Part shown: positions 20,751-28,370 of the stretch, piece by piece | Layout of the letters: the number at the start of each line of letters is the position of its first letter | Numbering within the stretch: the stretch's first letter is position 1 | NCBI RefSeq assembly: GCF_009664835.1 | Contig: NZ_CP045929.1 | Span: 310,001-374,000, forward strand | Length of the DNA stretch: 64,000 bases | Direction of reading: 5' to 3' | From: Allosaccharopolyspora coralli | GTDB lineage: Bacteria > Actinomycetota > Actinomycetes > Mycobacteriales > Pseudonocardiaceae | Made by a program: the position numbers and the translations under genes | The notes under the pieces: model-generated | What the model was told of the DNA's origin: nothing | Databases searched by the model: none | Seen by the model: only the letters and a program-made list of their open reading frames with translations

Positions 20751-20802
20751 CGAACGGCACCTTCGCCCCGTGAGACGTGGCGAGAGTGCCGTTCGCACCA
20801 CT
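20751..20802. repeat. GCGAACGGCACTTTCGCC-family repeat, copy 1
   Basis: One direct and one inverted degenerate copy (GGCGAACGGCACCTTCGCC and GGCGAGAGTGCCGTTCGC) form a stem-loop. It lies between the small hypothetical gene and holB. Better copies are at 47270-47388 and 55250-55365. Confidence 0.75.
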
Positions 20803-20856
20803 GACCGCGCGGTCCTGGCGTCCGGGGTGACGGGGTGCGGCCGTAGGGTGGGCGCC

Positions 20857-22113
20857 GTGGAGGAGCACGTGAACACGCCCGACCCGGTGGAGGGTGTGGT
20901 GCCACCGCGTTCCGGCGTGTGGTCGGACGTGGTCGGCCAGCCCGACGCGGTGCGGGTGCTCGCGGCGGCCGCACAGGCGGCGTCGAGTCAGGTGCGGGGT
21001 GAGCGCTCGCCTGCGGGTGCGATGACGCACTCGTGGTTGTTCACCGGCCCGCCCGGGTCCGGGCGTTCGGTCGCAGCCCGTGCTTTCGCGGCGGCGCTGC
21101 AGTGCGAGCGGACCGGTCCCGACGAGGTGCCGGGGTGCGGTGACTGCTCGGCGTGCCGGACCGTGTTCGCGGGCACGCACGCGGACGTGCGGCTGGTCGT
21201 ACCCGAGGGTTTGTCGATCTCCGTGGCGGAGATGCGCTCGCTGGTGCAAGCCGCCGCGCGAAGGCCGACCACGGGCGAGTGGCGCGTGGTGCTCATCGAG
21301 GATTCGGACCGGCTCACCGAGGGCGCGGCGAACGCGTTGTTGAAAGCGGTGGAGGAGCCGCCGGATCGCACCGTGTTCCTGTTGTGCGCCCCGTCGGACC
21401 ACCCGGAGGACGTGTCGGTGACGATTCGGTCGCGCTGCCGCGTGGTGCGACTGCGGACTCCGTCGGCGGACGCGATCGCCGAGGTCCTGCGTGAGCGGGA
21501 CGGCGTGGAGCCTGAGACGGCGGAGTGGGCGGCGTCGGTGTGTGGCGGCCACATCGGCCGTGCCCGGCGGCTCGCGACGGACGAGCAGGCGCGGGATCGG
21601 CGTGCGGCGGTGTTGCGGATCCCGCTCGGGATGACGCGGTTCGCGGACGTCTTCCGCGCCGCCACGGGTGTCGTGGCCACGGCCGAGTCGGAGGCTACCG
21701 CGGCGAACGAGGAACGTAACGAGGCCGAGAAGGAAGAGCTGAAGACCGCGATGGGTGCGGGCGGCACCGGAAAGGGCACCGCTTCGGCGACGCGGAGCGC
21801 GAACGCCGCGCTCAAGGAGTTGGAGAAGCGACAGAAGTCACGTACCACCCGGTCGCAGCGGGACGCACTCGATCTCGCGCTGGTGGATCTCGCGGGGTTC
21901 TACCGGGACGTGTTGGTGACGCGGTCGGGAGCGCGGACTCCGTTGAACCATCCGGATTGCGACGAGCAGGTCTCCCGCGCCGCAACGGAGTGGACGTCGG
22001 AGTCGACGCTGCGGCGCTTGGAGGCGGTCCTGCAGTGTCGTGAGGCGCTGTCGCAGAACGTGAAGCCGATCATCGCCGTCGAAGCCCTCGCCGCCACGTT
22101 GCATCGCGGCTGA
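20857..22113 (+). CDS. holB: DNA polymerase III delta prime subunit
   Basis: About 418 residues; clamp-loader subunit of the replicative polymerase. The AAA+ features are FTGPPGSGRSVAARAFAAAL (Walker A with arginine in place of lysine), a CxGDCSACRTV zinc-type cysteine group with an upstream cysteine, and ALLKAVEEPPDRTVFLLCA. TAGGGT (20844-20849) ends seven bases before this GTG, suggesting a leaderless start. A second in-frame GTG at 20869 is preceded by GGAGGAG and is the alternative. A charged insert (about residues 285-330, AEKEELK...KELEKRQK) is unusual but typical of actinobacterial versions (Rv3644c). Confidence 0.9.
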   Translation: MEEHVNTPDPVEGVVPPRSGVWSDVVGQPDAVRVLAAAAQAASSQVRGERSPAGAMTHSWLFTGPPGSGRSVAARAFAAALQCERTGPDEVPGCGDCSACRTVFAGTHADVRLVVPEGLSISVAEMRSLVQAAARRPTTGEWRVVLIEDSDRLTEGAANALLKAVEEPPDRTVFLLCAPSDHPEDVSVTIRSRCRVVRLRTPSADAIAEVLRERDGVEPETAEWAASVCGGHIGRARRLATDEQARDRRAAVLRIPLGMTRFADVFRAATGVVATAESEATAANEERNEAEKEELKTAMGAGGTGKGTASATRSANAALKELEKRQKSRTTRSQRDALDLALVDLAGFYRDVLVTRSGARTPLNHPDCDEQVSRAATEWTSESTLRRLEAVLQCREALSQNVKPIIAVEALAATLHRG

Positions 22114-22208
22114 TCGCCGGAGACGCGGGCCGCTCGGCGTGGCCGGTGTCGTGACGCGGGGGTGCGCACAGCGCTCTGCCGCTGCCCGCTACACTGAGTC
22201 CCGCATTC

Positions 22209-22285
22209 GCCGCCTTAGCTCAGTCGGTCAGAGCGACGCACTCGTAATGCGTAGGTCGGGGGTTCGACTCCCCCAGGCGGCTCCA
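22209..22285 (+). tRNA. tRNA-Thr (anticodon CGU)
   Basis: All four arms fold: acceptor GCCGCCT with AGGCGGC, D arm GCTC/GAGC, anticodon stem ACGCA/TGCGT around CTCGTAA, and T arm GGGGG-TTCGACT-CCCCC. The anticodon is CGT in DNA. The CCA end is encoded (22283-22285). It is followed by an accessory gene stretch. Confidence 0.95.
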
Positions 22286-22287
22286 CC

Positions 22288-22329
22288 GTGACCAGCCACT
22301 TTCCATCTGCTTGGACAGTGGCTGGTCAC
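22288..22329 (+). terminator. terminator hairpin after tRNA-Thr
   Basis: GTGACCAGCCACT pairs perfectly with AGTGGCTGGTCAC (13 bp, 16-base loop) and is followed by TTTCAG. It starts three bases after the tRNA. Confidence 0.75.
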
Positions 22330-22481
22330 TTTCAGTCTCAGTCTCAGTTCCGCTGCTCTACGCCGAGATCCGGAACGCCTCGACTCTCTCGTCGTCGCTC
22401 TCGCGCCTGCCGGCGCGGGTGTGATCCTCCGAAGTCGCCACCGCCGAGCACGGGGGCTGTGCGTCATCGCATACTCGGGGC

Positions 22482-25022
22482 ATGGGTTCGCTGTGGCGTG
22501 GCCGGGTGTCACTGCTGGGCCGCGTCTACGTGCTGGTGGCGGTGCTGCTCGTGCTGCTCGGTGCGGTTTCCGTGGGTACGTTCGTGTTTCGTCAGTGGGA
22601 CGAGGCCGTGACGATCCAGCTGACCACGAAGGTCGTTCCGTCCCAGATCGCGGCCAGTGGGCTCGCCGCGGCGTACTCCGATCAGTCGAACGCGGTGCGG
22701 GACTTCCAGGACACCGCTGATCCGGAGTTTCTCGGCGCATACCGGATCAGACGGGACGAGGCCACCCGTTTCGGACAGATCATCGACGAGAACATGGGCG
22801 GCTTTCCACAGGTCACGAGTTCACTCAACGATGTTCGCGAAGCGTCGCGGACCTGGCGCAGGGACTCCGTCGCGCCGATGATCGAGCAGGTGCGAAGCCA
22901 GGGGCCGTCGCCGTTGTCGCCGGAAGAAGCGCGGACGCTGTCCAGGCAGGACGAGGTGCTGCGCGCTGAGCTGGCCGATCTGCAGCAGCGACTCAACGAG
23001 ATCGCCGCTGACGACACCGCCAAGGCCGGGGCGGCGCGCGCGGCGGCCAACTGGCTGACCTGGAGCGCTGTCGCGGCGAGTGTCGTCCTCGCAGCGGGCG
23101 CACTCCTGTTCCTGCGCAGGTCTCTGACCCGCCCGTTGCGCAAGCTCGTCTTTCAAGTCGACCAGGTGGCCGAGGGAGACCTCGACCGTCCGGTGGGGGT
23201 GGTGCGGCCGCCCGAGCTGGCTACGGTCGCGCACGCGGTGGAAACGATGCGCAAGCGCGTGCTCGACGAGACCTCGCGCAGGGAGCGGGTGCAGCAGGAT
23301 CTGGCTCGCCACGAGGCGGCGGAGCGCAAGCGGGCCGAGCAGGACTACGCCACCGTGGTCGCCGCCCTCGACGAGGGCGTGGTCGTCGTCGGCGCGGAGG
23401 GAACCGTCGCGGCCGTCAATCCCGCAGCGCAGCGCATTCTCGACTCGGACGAATCCGAACTCGTGGATTCCTCGTCCGTGTCCTGGTCGGTGTTCGACGA
23501 GAACGGACGGCTGTTGACGCCGGAGGAACACCCGACGACGGTGACGCAGCGGACCGGGGAGCCGGTGAATTCACGCGTGTTGCGCTTGCGGCGCGGCGAC
23601 GGCAGCGACGTGTGGGTCTCGGTGACCAGCCGCGCACTGACTCCACGCGAGGACCCGCCGCACAACGTGGTCGTGTCGTTCACCGACATCACCGAACGTC
23701 GCGCCGCGCAGCAACGCCTGGAACACGAGGCCACTCACGATCCGCTCACCGGGTTGGCCAACCGCACGCTGGTGCTGCGGCATTGCGACATCCGTTCGGA
23801 CGGCGACCCGCTGGCGATCCTGTATCTCGACCTCGACAACTTCAAACGCATCAACGACTCCCTCGGCCACGGTGCCGGTGACGACGTCCTCTGCGTCGTC
23901 GGGCAGCGACTGTTGCGCACCGTTGCCGGCGAGAACGTGGTGGGTCGCATCGGTGGCGACGAGTTCGTCGTTCTCGTGGACGAGAGCGATCGCGACGTTC
24001 TCGCCGAGTTCGGCGAACGCCTCCTCGCCGTTCTCACCGAGCCGGTCGATGTCCGCGGCAGGCAGTTGCACGTCAACGCCAGCATCGGAGTCGTCGTCGC
24101 GTCCATTGGGGACGCTCGCCGAGGACAGGACCTGCTGCGGGACGCCGACGTTGCCCTGTATCAGGCCAAGGCGCGCGGTGGGGGTCGTCTGACGTTCTTC
24201 GACGTGCAGCTACGGGAACGGGTGCAGCGTCACATGGCCCTGGAGCAGGATCTGCGCCACGCCGCTTCGAAGGATCAGTTGTGGGTGGCGTACCAGCCTG
24301 TCGTCGACCTGCGGACCGAACGCACCGTGGCCGCCGAGGCGCTGTTGCGGTGGGACCACCCGGCGCACGGTGCTGTCTCTCCGGGCGAGTTCATCCCGAT
24401 CGCAGAGGAAAGCGACCTGATCCAGCACGTCGGCGCGCACATGCTGCGTACAGCGACTCGCCAGTTCGCAGCCGAACGTGACCGCCTCGAACTCGATCTG
24501 CAGCTCAACGCCAATCTCTCACCCCGCCAGCTTCGCGACCCCCAGTTGCACACGGTGGTGCAACATGCCCTCGCCGCCGCCGAGCTACCTGCCGAGGCCC
24601 TGTGCCTGGAGATCACCGAAGAAGCCATCATGCACGACCCCGCGCAAGCCACCTGGGTCTTGAACGAGCTCAGGGACCTCGGTGTCGAGCTGGCCATCGA
24701 CGATTTCGGAACCGGGTACTCCTCGCTGGCCCAGCTGCAGCGTCTCCCGGTGGACACCCTGAAGATCGACCGGTCCTTCGTCAGCGATCTCGGTGAGTCC
24801 AGTGACCGGGAGGCCATTGTCACCAGCATCATCGCCATGGCTCATTCCGTGGCCCTCACGGTCGTGGCCGAAGGCGTCGAAACGGCGCGGCAGCTCGACC
24901 TCTTGGCCGGTCTCGGCTGTGACAAGGTGCAGGGCTACTACCTCGGCAAGCCCGCCCCTTTCGACGAACTACCCACGCGGAACCCCTTGCTGCGGCACAG
25001 AAAGTCGGCACAACGTCGGTGA
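22482..25022 (+). CDS. membrane-bound cyclic-di-GMP enzyme with HAMP, PAS, GGDEF and EAL domains
   Basis: 846 residues. A membrane segment (about 12-34) and a second (about 188-210) bracket an extracytoplasmic sensor region of some 150 residues, followed by HAMP (RSLTRPLRKLVFQVDQVAEGD) and a PAS domain (about 285-410). The GGDEF domain keeps its catalytic signature GRIGGDEFVVL, and the EAL domain keeps AAEALLRWDHP, LEITEEA and IDDFGTGYSSL. Both making and breaking cyclic-di-GMP therefore look possible; which dominates cannot be told from sequence. The ATG lacks a ribosome-binding site and has CATACT six bases upstream, suggesting a leaderless message. Confidence 0.93.
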   Translation: MGSLWRGRVSLLGRVYVLVAVLLVLLGAVSVGTFVFRQWDEAVTIQLTTKVVPSQIAASGLAAAYSDQSNAVRDFQDTADPEFLGAYRIRRDEATRFGQIIDENMGGFPQVTSSLNDVREASRTWRRDSVAPMIEQVRSQGPSPLSPEEARTLSRQDEVLRAELADLQQRLNEIAADDTAKAGAARAAANWLTWSAVAASVVLAAGALLFLRRSLTRPLRKLVFQVDQVAEGDLDRPVGVVRPPELATVAHAVETMRKRVLDETSRRERVQQDLARHEAAERKRAEQDYATVVAALDEGVVVVGAEGTVAAVNPAAQRILDSDESELVDSSSVSWSVFDENGRLLTPEEHPTTVTQRTGEPVNSRVLRLRRGDGSDVWVSVTSRALTPREDPPHNVVVSFTDITERRAAQQRLEHEATHDPLTGLANRTLVLRHCDIRSDGDPLAILYLDLDNFKRINDSLGHGAGDDVLCVVGQRLLRTVAGENVVGRIGGDEFVVLVDESDRDVLAEFGERLLAVLTEPVDVRGRQLHVNASIGVVVASIGDARRGQDLLRDADVALYQAKARGGGRLTFFDVQLRERVQRHMALEQDLRHAASKDQLWVAYQPVVDLRTERTVAAEALLRWDHPAHGAVSPGEFIPIAEESDLIQHVGAHMLRTATRQFAAERDRLELDLQLNANLSPRQLRDPQLHTVVQHALAAAELPAEALCLEITEEAIMHDPAQATWVLNELRDLGVELAIDDFGTGYSSLAQLQRLPVDTLKIDRSFVSDLGESSDREAIVTSIIAMAHSVALTVVAEGVETARQLDLLAGLGCDKVQGYYLGKPAPFDELPTRNPLLRHRKSAQRR

Positions 25023-25123
25023 CGGGAACCGTGACGCTTCGGGGTTGGACGGCCCATCGGCGCCCCAATTTCGCCTAAGTCCTGTGTGGACAGTATGTGG
25101 TGTGCTTAATCCACAGTAGACCC

Positions 25124-25524
25124 TTATGTCTCACCTTTGTCGACCACGCAGAACCGATTTCCTTCGGTGTCGGCGAGAACGACGAAATCCGCGTCGTCCG
25201 GGTAGTCGTGCCACTCGACGCGCCCGGCGCCGAGTGTGACGAGCCGTTCCACCTCGCCATCCTGGTCGTCGGTGTAGAGGTCCAGGTGAACGCGTGGTCG
25301 TGCCTCGAGGGGACTTTCGGACAGTGTCACCGAAATGTTGGGTCCGATGCCGGATTTCGGCGCGAGAACGACGAAAGTGTCGTCCTGTCCGCGACTACGC
25401 CGAACGTAACCGAGTGCCTCGCACCAGAACCGCACGCGCGTGGGACGTCCGACGCGCCGACCACGACCGCACCGATCCGTAGCTGCGTGGGCGTGAGTCT
25501 TGTGGGGTCGTCCGGCGGGCGCAA
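25124..25524 (-). pseudogene. VOC (glyoxalase/bleomycin-resistance) family gene, frameshifted
   Basis: A complete VOC-like protein of about 133 residues can be read only by switching frame once. The N-terminal part LRIGAVVVGASDVPRA is in one frame (from ATG 25524) and the rest RFWCEALGYVRRSRGQDDTF to DTEGNRFCVVDKGET is in another. The switch falls near 25430-25442 in the alternating stretch GCACGCGCGTG, and a single missing base there would explain it. Either the gene is inactive or the sequence has an error. The family includes metal-dependent dioxygenases and lyases; the substrate cannot be told. TGTGGA/TCCACA near 25085-25115 could terminate this gene and the GGDEF-EAL gene it faces. Confidence 0.8.
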
Positions 25525-25816
25525 CCTCCGCTACCCGGCCCACGGAGCACCACCGTCTGAAAGGACTTCTCGCTCCAGACCCGGAGATCGCAGCGGAAGA
25601 TCGGGAGAGTACTCTCGCGTTGCGCGCTCATGTCGGGGGTGAGTGCTCTGGTGGGCTTCAGTGGCGTCTTCGTGTCGACGATCGCAGTATCCTGAGATCA
25701 ATCGCGCCGCCGTGACGTTCTGTGCAGCTTTCATGTCGGTCGTCACTCGCACAGCCGATTGTGGTGGAGCCCGGGAACTACTTCGATCGCAGTGATGCCC
25801 GGAAGGATCGGTTGTG
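25525..25816. other. intergenic region with a short perfect palindrome
   Basis: GAGAGTACTCTC at 25605-25616 is a perfect 12-bp palindrome, in the size range of a repressor site. It lies upstream of the frameshifted VOC gene and the SLATT gene, which are divergent. No gene is supported in this gap. Confidence 0.35.
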
Positions 25817-26659
25817 ATGCAGAGTGCTGAGGTTTCTCCAGGGATCGTCGGGGGTGGCGTGATCCCGGAGGGCGCGCCCCCGCAAGACCTGGAACGCCGG
25901 ATCGCCGAGCGTTCCGAGAAGCTCTACCACGTCCGGCTCGTGCAGCGGATCCTGATGATCTGGGCCTATCCGGGCAATCTGGTCATTCTCGGCGTTTCGG
26001 TCGCTTCCGTGGCGGTGTTGCAGCAGCAACTCGCCGTGGTCGTGCCGCTCGCGGTACTCGTGCCCGCAGCGTCCCTGGTGGCCTCCGCGCGCGCCTTGTA
26101 CCGGCAACATTTTCGGATCCGGTCGGTGCACACGCAGCTGAAGTCACTGCGAACCGAGCACGAGGAACATCTGCTCGACGAGCTCGGAGTCGAGGACCTG
26201 CTCGCCGCCCACAAGCGCTACCGCTCGCAGCTACCGGACGTCATCGCCCGCTACCGGGTGGAGTCACGTTCGTGCCGCCGCAAGCACAACGCGGTGCAGT
26301 CGGTCGTGATCGTCGGATCGATCCTGTCGGCTGCCGCGACGACGGCGTCGCTGTCACTCGCCGATGCGCGCGTCCCCGCCGTCGTGCTGAGCCTGCTCGT
26401 CGCGGTGAGCGCCGCGTTCGGTGGCTATGCGAAGTACCGCGAACGCAGCGTGAACCTGCAACAGACCGCCGATGCCTTGGAGCGTGAGTACGAGTCCGTG
26501 GAGCTGCGCGTCGGCCGGTATCGACGGTTCGGCACCGAACGCGAGGCCTACGCCGAGTTCGCTCACGAGGTCGAGACCCTGCGTGCCGAGCAGGCAAAGC
26601 GACGGCAGCACTGGGGACAGGTCTTCGTCGACGACGACACCGCGGTCGTCGGACGGTAG
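25817..26659 (+). CDS. SLATT/DUF4231-like membrane protein
   Basis: 280 residues, ATG (or GTG three bases earlier) with GGAAGGA upstream. There are two pairs of hydrophobic segments: about 55-75 with 80-100, and 170-190 with 197-215. The stretch after the second pair, FGGYAKYRERSVNLQQTADALEREY, with basic and glutamine residues leading into a long helix, is the signature of SLATT-type two-helix proteins. In bacteria SLATT proteins are predicted membrane effectors of nucleotide-sensing defence systems, but they are often fused or adjacent to a sensor; none is seen here. The assignment rests on motif recognition without a search. Confidence 0.65.
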   Translation: MQSAEVSPGIVGGGVIPEGAPPQDLERRIAERSEKLYHVRLVQRILMIWAYPGNLVILGVSVASVAVLQQQLAVVVPLAVLVPAASLVASARALYRQHFRIRSVHTQLKSLRTEHEEHLLDELGVEDLLAAHKRYRSQLPDVIARYRVESRSCRRKHNAVQSVVIVGSILSAAATTASLSLADARVPAVVLSLLVAVSAAFGGYAKYRERSVNLQQTADALEREYESVELRVGRYRRFGTEREAYAEFAHEVETLRAEQAKRRQHWGQVFVDDDTAVVGR

Positions 26660-26824
26660 CCGACCGGCCCGGTCAAGTCCCCCGGTTGATCAATACCGGC
26701 CGCCGGATCACTTACTCGGTGTCGAGCTTTTGTGCCGCTGTGATCGCTGAGTCGTGGTGCGTGCACCTTCCGTAGCCTGCTTTCGCGTACGTGGAGATCA
26801 CCGCGTGCAGAAAGGAGCAAGGCG

Positions 26825-27490
26825 ATGAAGCGCACCCTGACCGCAGCCGCCACCGTGCTGGTGGGCAGCGCGGGAGTGGTCGGTATGACCGGCACCGCCA
26901 ACGCCGTCGCGACCCCCGAGCCCCCCGCGAACCTCCCCGTCGACAACAACGTGGCCCAGACGGCGTACCACGCCGCGTCCGGTCTGCATTCGGCGACGGA
27001 CGTGGTGGGCGACGTGGTCGAGATGGGCGACCCGGTACAGACCCAGCCGGCCGGCCCGTCGCCCGCACGCGGGGGCGAGACCGTTCCGAGCGACGCCTCC
27101 GGCGCGGAGCAACTGCTGATCCAGAACCTGCCGACCGAGCCGCTGTCGGCGCAGCCGGGCGCCAAGTCCGGCGGCGTGACCGACACGCTCGGCGGGGTGA
27201 CCGACGGCGGCGCTCCGCTGCAGGACGGTCTCGCCGGCGACGCGGAGTTCGGCGGCGTGCCGACCGACGGTGTCGGCCAGAACCCGCTTCCGCAGGTGCC
27301 GGTCGTCGACGAGGTCGCCGGCCAGGTGGCGGCCCCGGTCGCCGGCGCCGCCGGCGGATCCAAGGCCGGCAACCCGGCCGACCTGCTCTCCGGAGTCGTC
27401 GGAGACGTCGCGCAACTGGAGCCCGGTCAGCTGCCGACCGACCAGCTCACCGGCGGCGGGCTGCCCACCGATCAACTCCCGATCGGCTGA
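26825..27490 (+). CDS. secreted protein of unknown function
   Basis: 221 residues with AAAGGAG upstream of the ATG. A signal peptide (MKRTLTAAATVLVGSAGVVGM, cleavage probably after TANA) precedes a low-complexity mature chain rich in Gly, Pro, Val, Asp and Gln. Loose repeats of LPTDQL and GGVTD occur near the C-terminus (QLPTDQLTGGGLPTDQLPIG). There are no cysteines. It resembles small exported wall-associated proteins of actinobacteria, but no family is recognised. A strong terminator follows. Confidence 0.75.
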   Translation: MKRTLTAAATVLVGSAGVVGMTGTANAVATPEPPANLPVDNNVAQTAYHAASGLHSATDVVGDVVEMGDPVQTQPAGPSPARGGETVPSDASGAEQLLIQNLPTEPLSAQPGAKSGGVTDTLGGVTDGGAPLQDGLAGDAEFGGVPTDGVGQNPLPQVPVVDEVAGQVAAPVAGAAGGSKAGNPADLLSGVVGDVAQLEPGQLPTDQLTGGGLPTDQLPIG

Positions 27491-27520
27491 TACAGGACGG
27501 AATTCGTCCAGCCGAAATGG

Positions 27521-27563
27521 ACGGACGAGCCCTGCGTGCGAAGGTCACGCAGGGCTCGTCCGT
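27521..27563 (+). terminator. terminator after the secreted-protein gene
   Basis: A perfect 18-bp stem (ACGGACGAGCCCTGCGTG with its complement) encloses a seven-base loop, 31 bases after the stop codon. Confidence 0.85.
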
Positions 27564-27736
27564 GTCCACAGTGGCCTATAAATGCGGAACACCCCGCACG
27601 AGGCGTTCCGGGCGAAGCTGCCCCTGGTCTGCGGTGGTGGTCGCTTACCGGCGTCCGGAACGCCGGAGCCCCTCGGCGTGCTCGGGCTGAGCACGCCGAG
27701 ACCAAGCCTTGACGGGCACGATCGAAGACGGGCTAC

Positions 27737-28225
27737 TCAGTGGCCGTGCTCCTTGGCGCGCCGGTAGGAGCGCTCGATCTCCTCCTCGGCCTCGATGCGG
27801 CCGACCCAGGTCGCGCCTTCCACGCTCTTGCCCGGCTCGAGGTCCTTGTACACCTCGAAGAAGTGCTGGATCTCCAGCTTGTAGAACTCGGACAGGTGGT
27901 GGATGTCCCTGAGGTGCTCCTGTCGCGGGTCGTCGGAGGGCGCGCAGATCAACTTGTCGTCGCCGCCCTTCTCGTCGCGCATCCGGAACATGCCGATTGC
28001 GCGCGCGCTGATGAGACAGCCCGGGAACGTCGGTTCCTGCACCAGCACCAAGGCGTCCAGCGGGTCGCCGTCCTCGCCCAGCGTGTTGTCCACGAAGCCG
28101 TAGTCCGCCGGGTACTGGGTGGCGGTGAACAGCGTGCGGTCGAGCCGGATGCGACCGCTCTTGTGGTCCACCTCGTACTTGTTCCGGGACCCCTTGGGGA
28201 TCTCGATCGTGACGTCGAACTCCAC
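27737..28225 (-). CDS. ppa: inorganic pyrophosphatase
   Basis: 162 residues, the same length as the M. tuberculosis enzyme (Rv3628). It hydrolyses pyrophosphate in the cytoplasm. [20 protein letters not shown] opens the protein, and the metal-binding signature [21 protein letters not shown] is intact. GTG 28225 is chosen because GAGGA lies six bases before it and the product then starts exactly as homologues do; a GTG 12 bases upstream is less likely. It is divergent from dacB with 145 bases between them. Confidence 0.95.
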   Translation of the reverse strand: MEFDVTIEIPKGSRNKYEVDHKSGRIRLDRTLFTATQYPADYGFVDNTLGEDGDPLDALVLVQEPTFPGCLISARAIGMFRMRDEKGGDDKLICAPSDDPRQEHLRDIHHLSEFYKLEIQHFFEVYKDLEPGKSVEGATWVGRIEAEEEIERSYRRAKEHGH

Positions 28226-28370
28226 GCGATTCCTCACTCGTCAAAGTCGGGTGCGGCCGCCGACTCGCACCGGTGGCCACGTCATAGTGTGGACCACGAC
28301 AGGTCGCCGATCGTCACCGCAGTGCGTCACGTCGCATTCGACCACCGGGTCGATCTTCGAGGAGGAGTAC

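Noticed and set aside
20437-21552. Minus-strand frame opposite holB and the small hypothetical gene
   Set aside because: It shows no motif and lies opposite a clear AAA+ gene; it also crosses a dispersed repeat.
25085-25115. DnaA-box-like TGTGGACAG and TAATCCACA after the GGDEF-EAL gene
   Set aside because: Each differs from the consensus, and together they make a short TGTGGA/TCCACA stem, so a terminator is the simpler reading.
22209-27563. Integrated prophage or conjugative element at the tRNA
   Set aside because: No integrase, phage structural or transfer gene, and no duplicate of the tRNA end was found.
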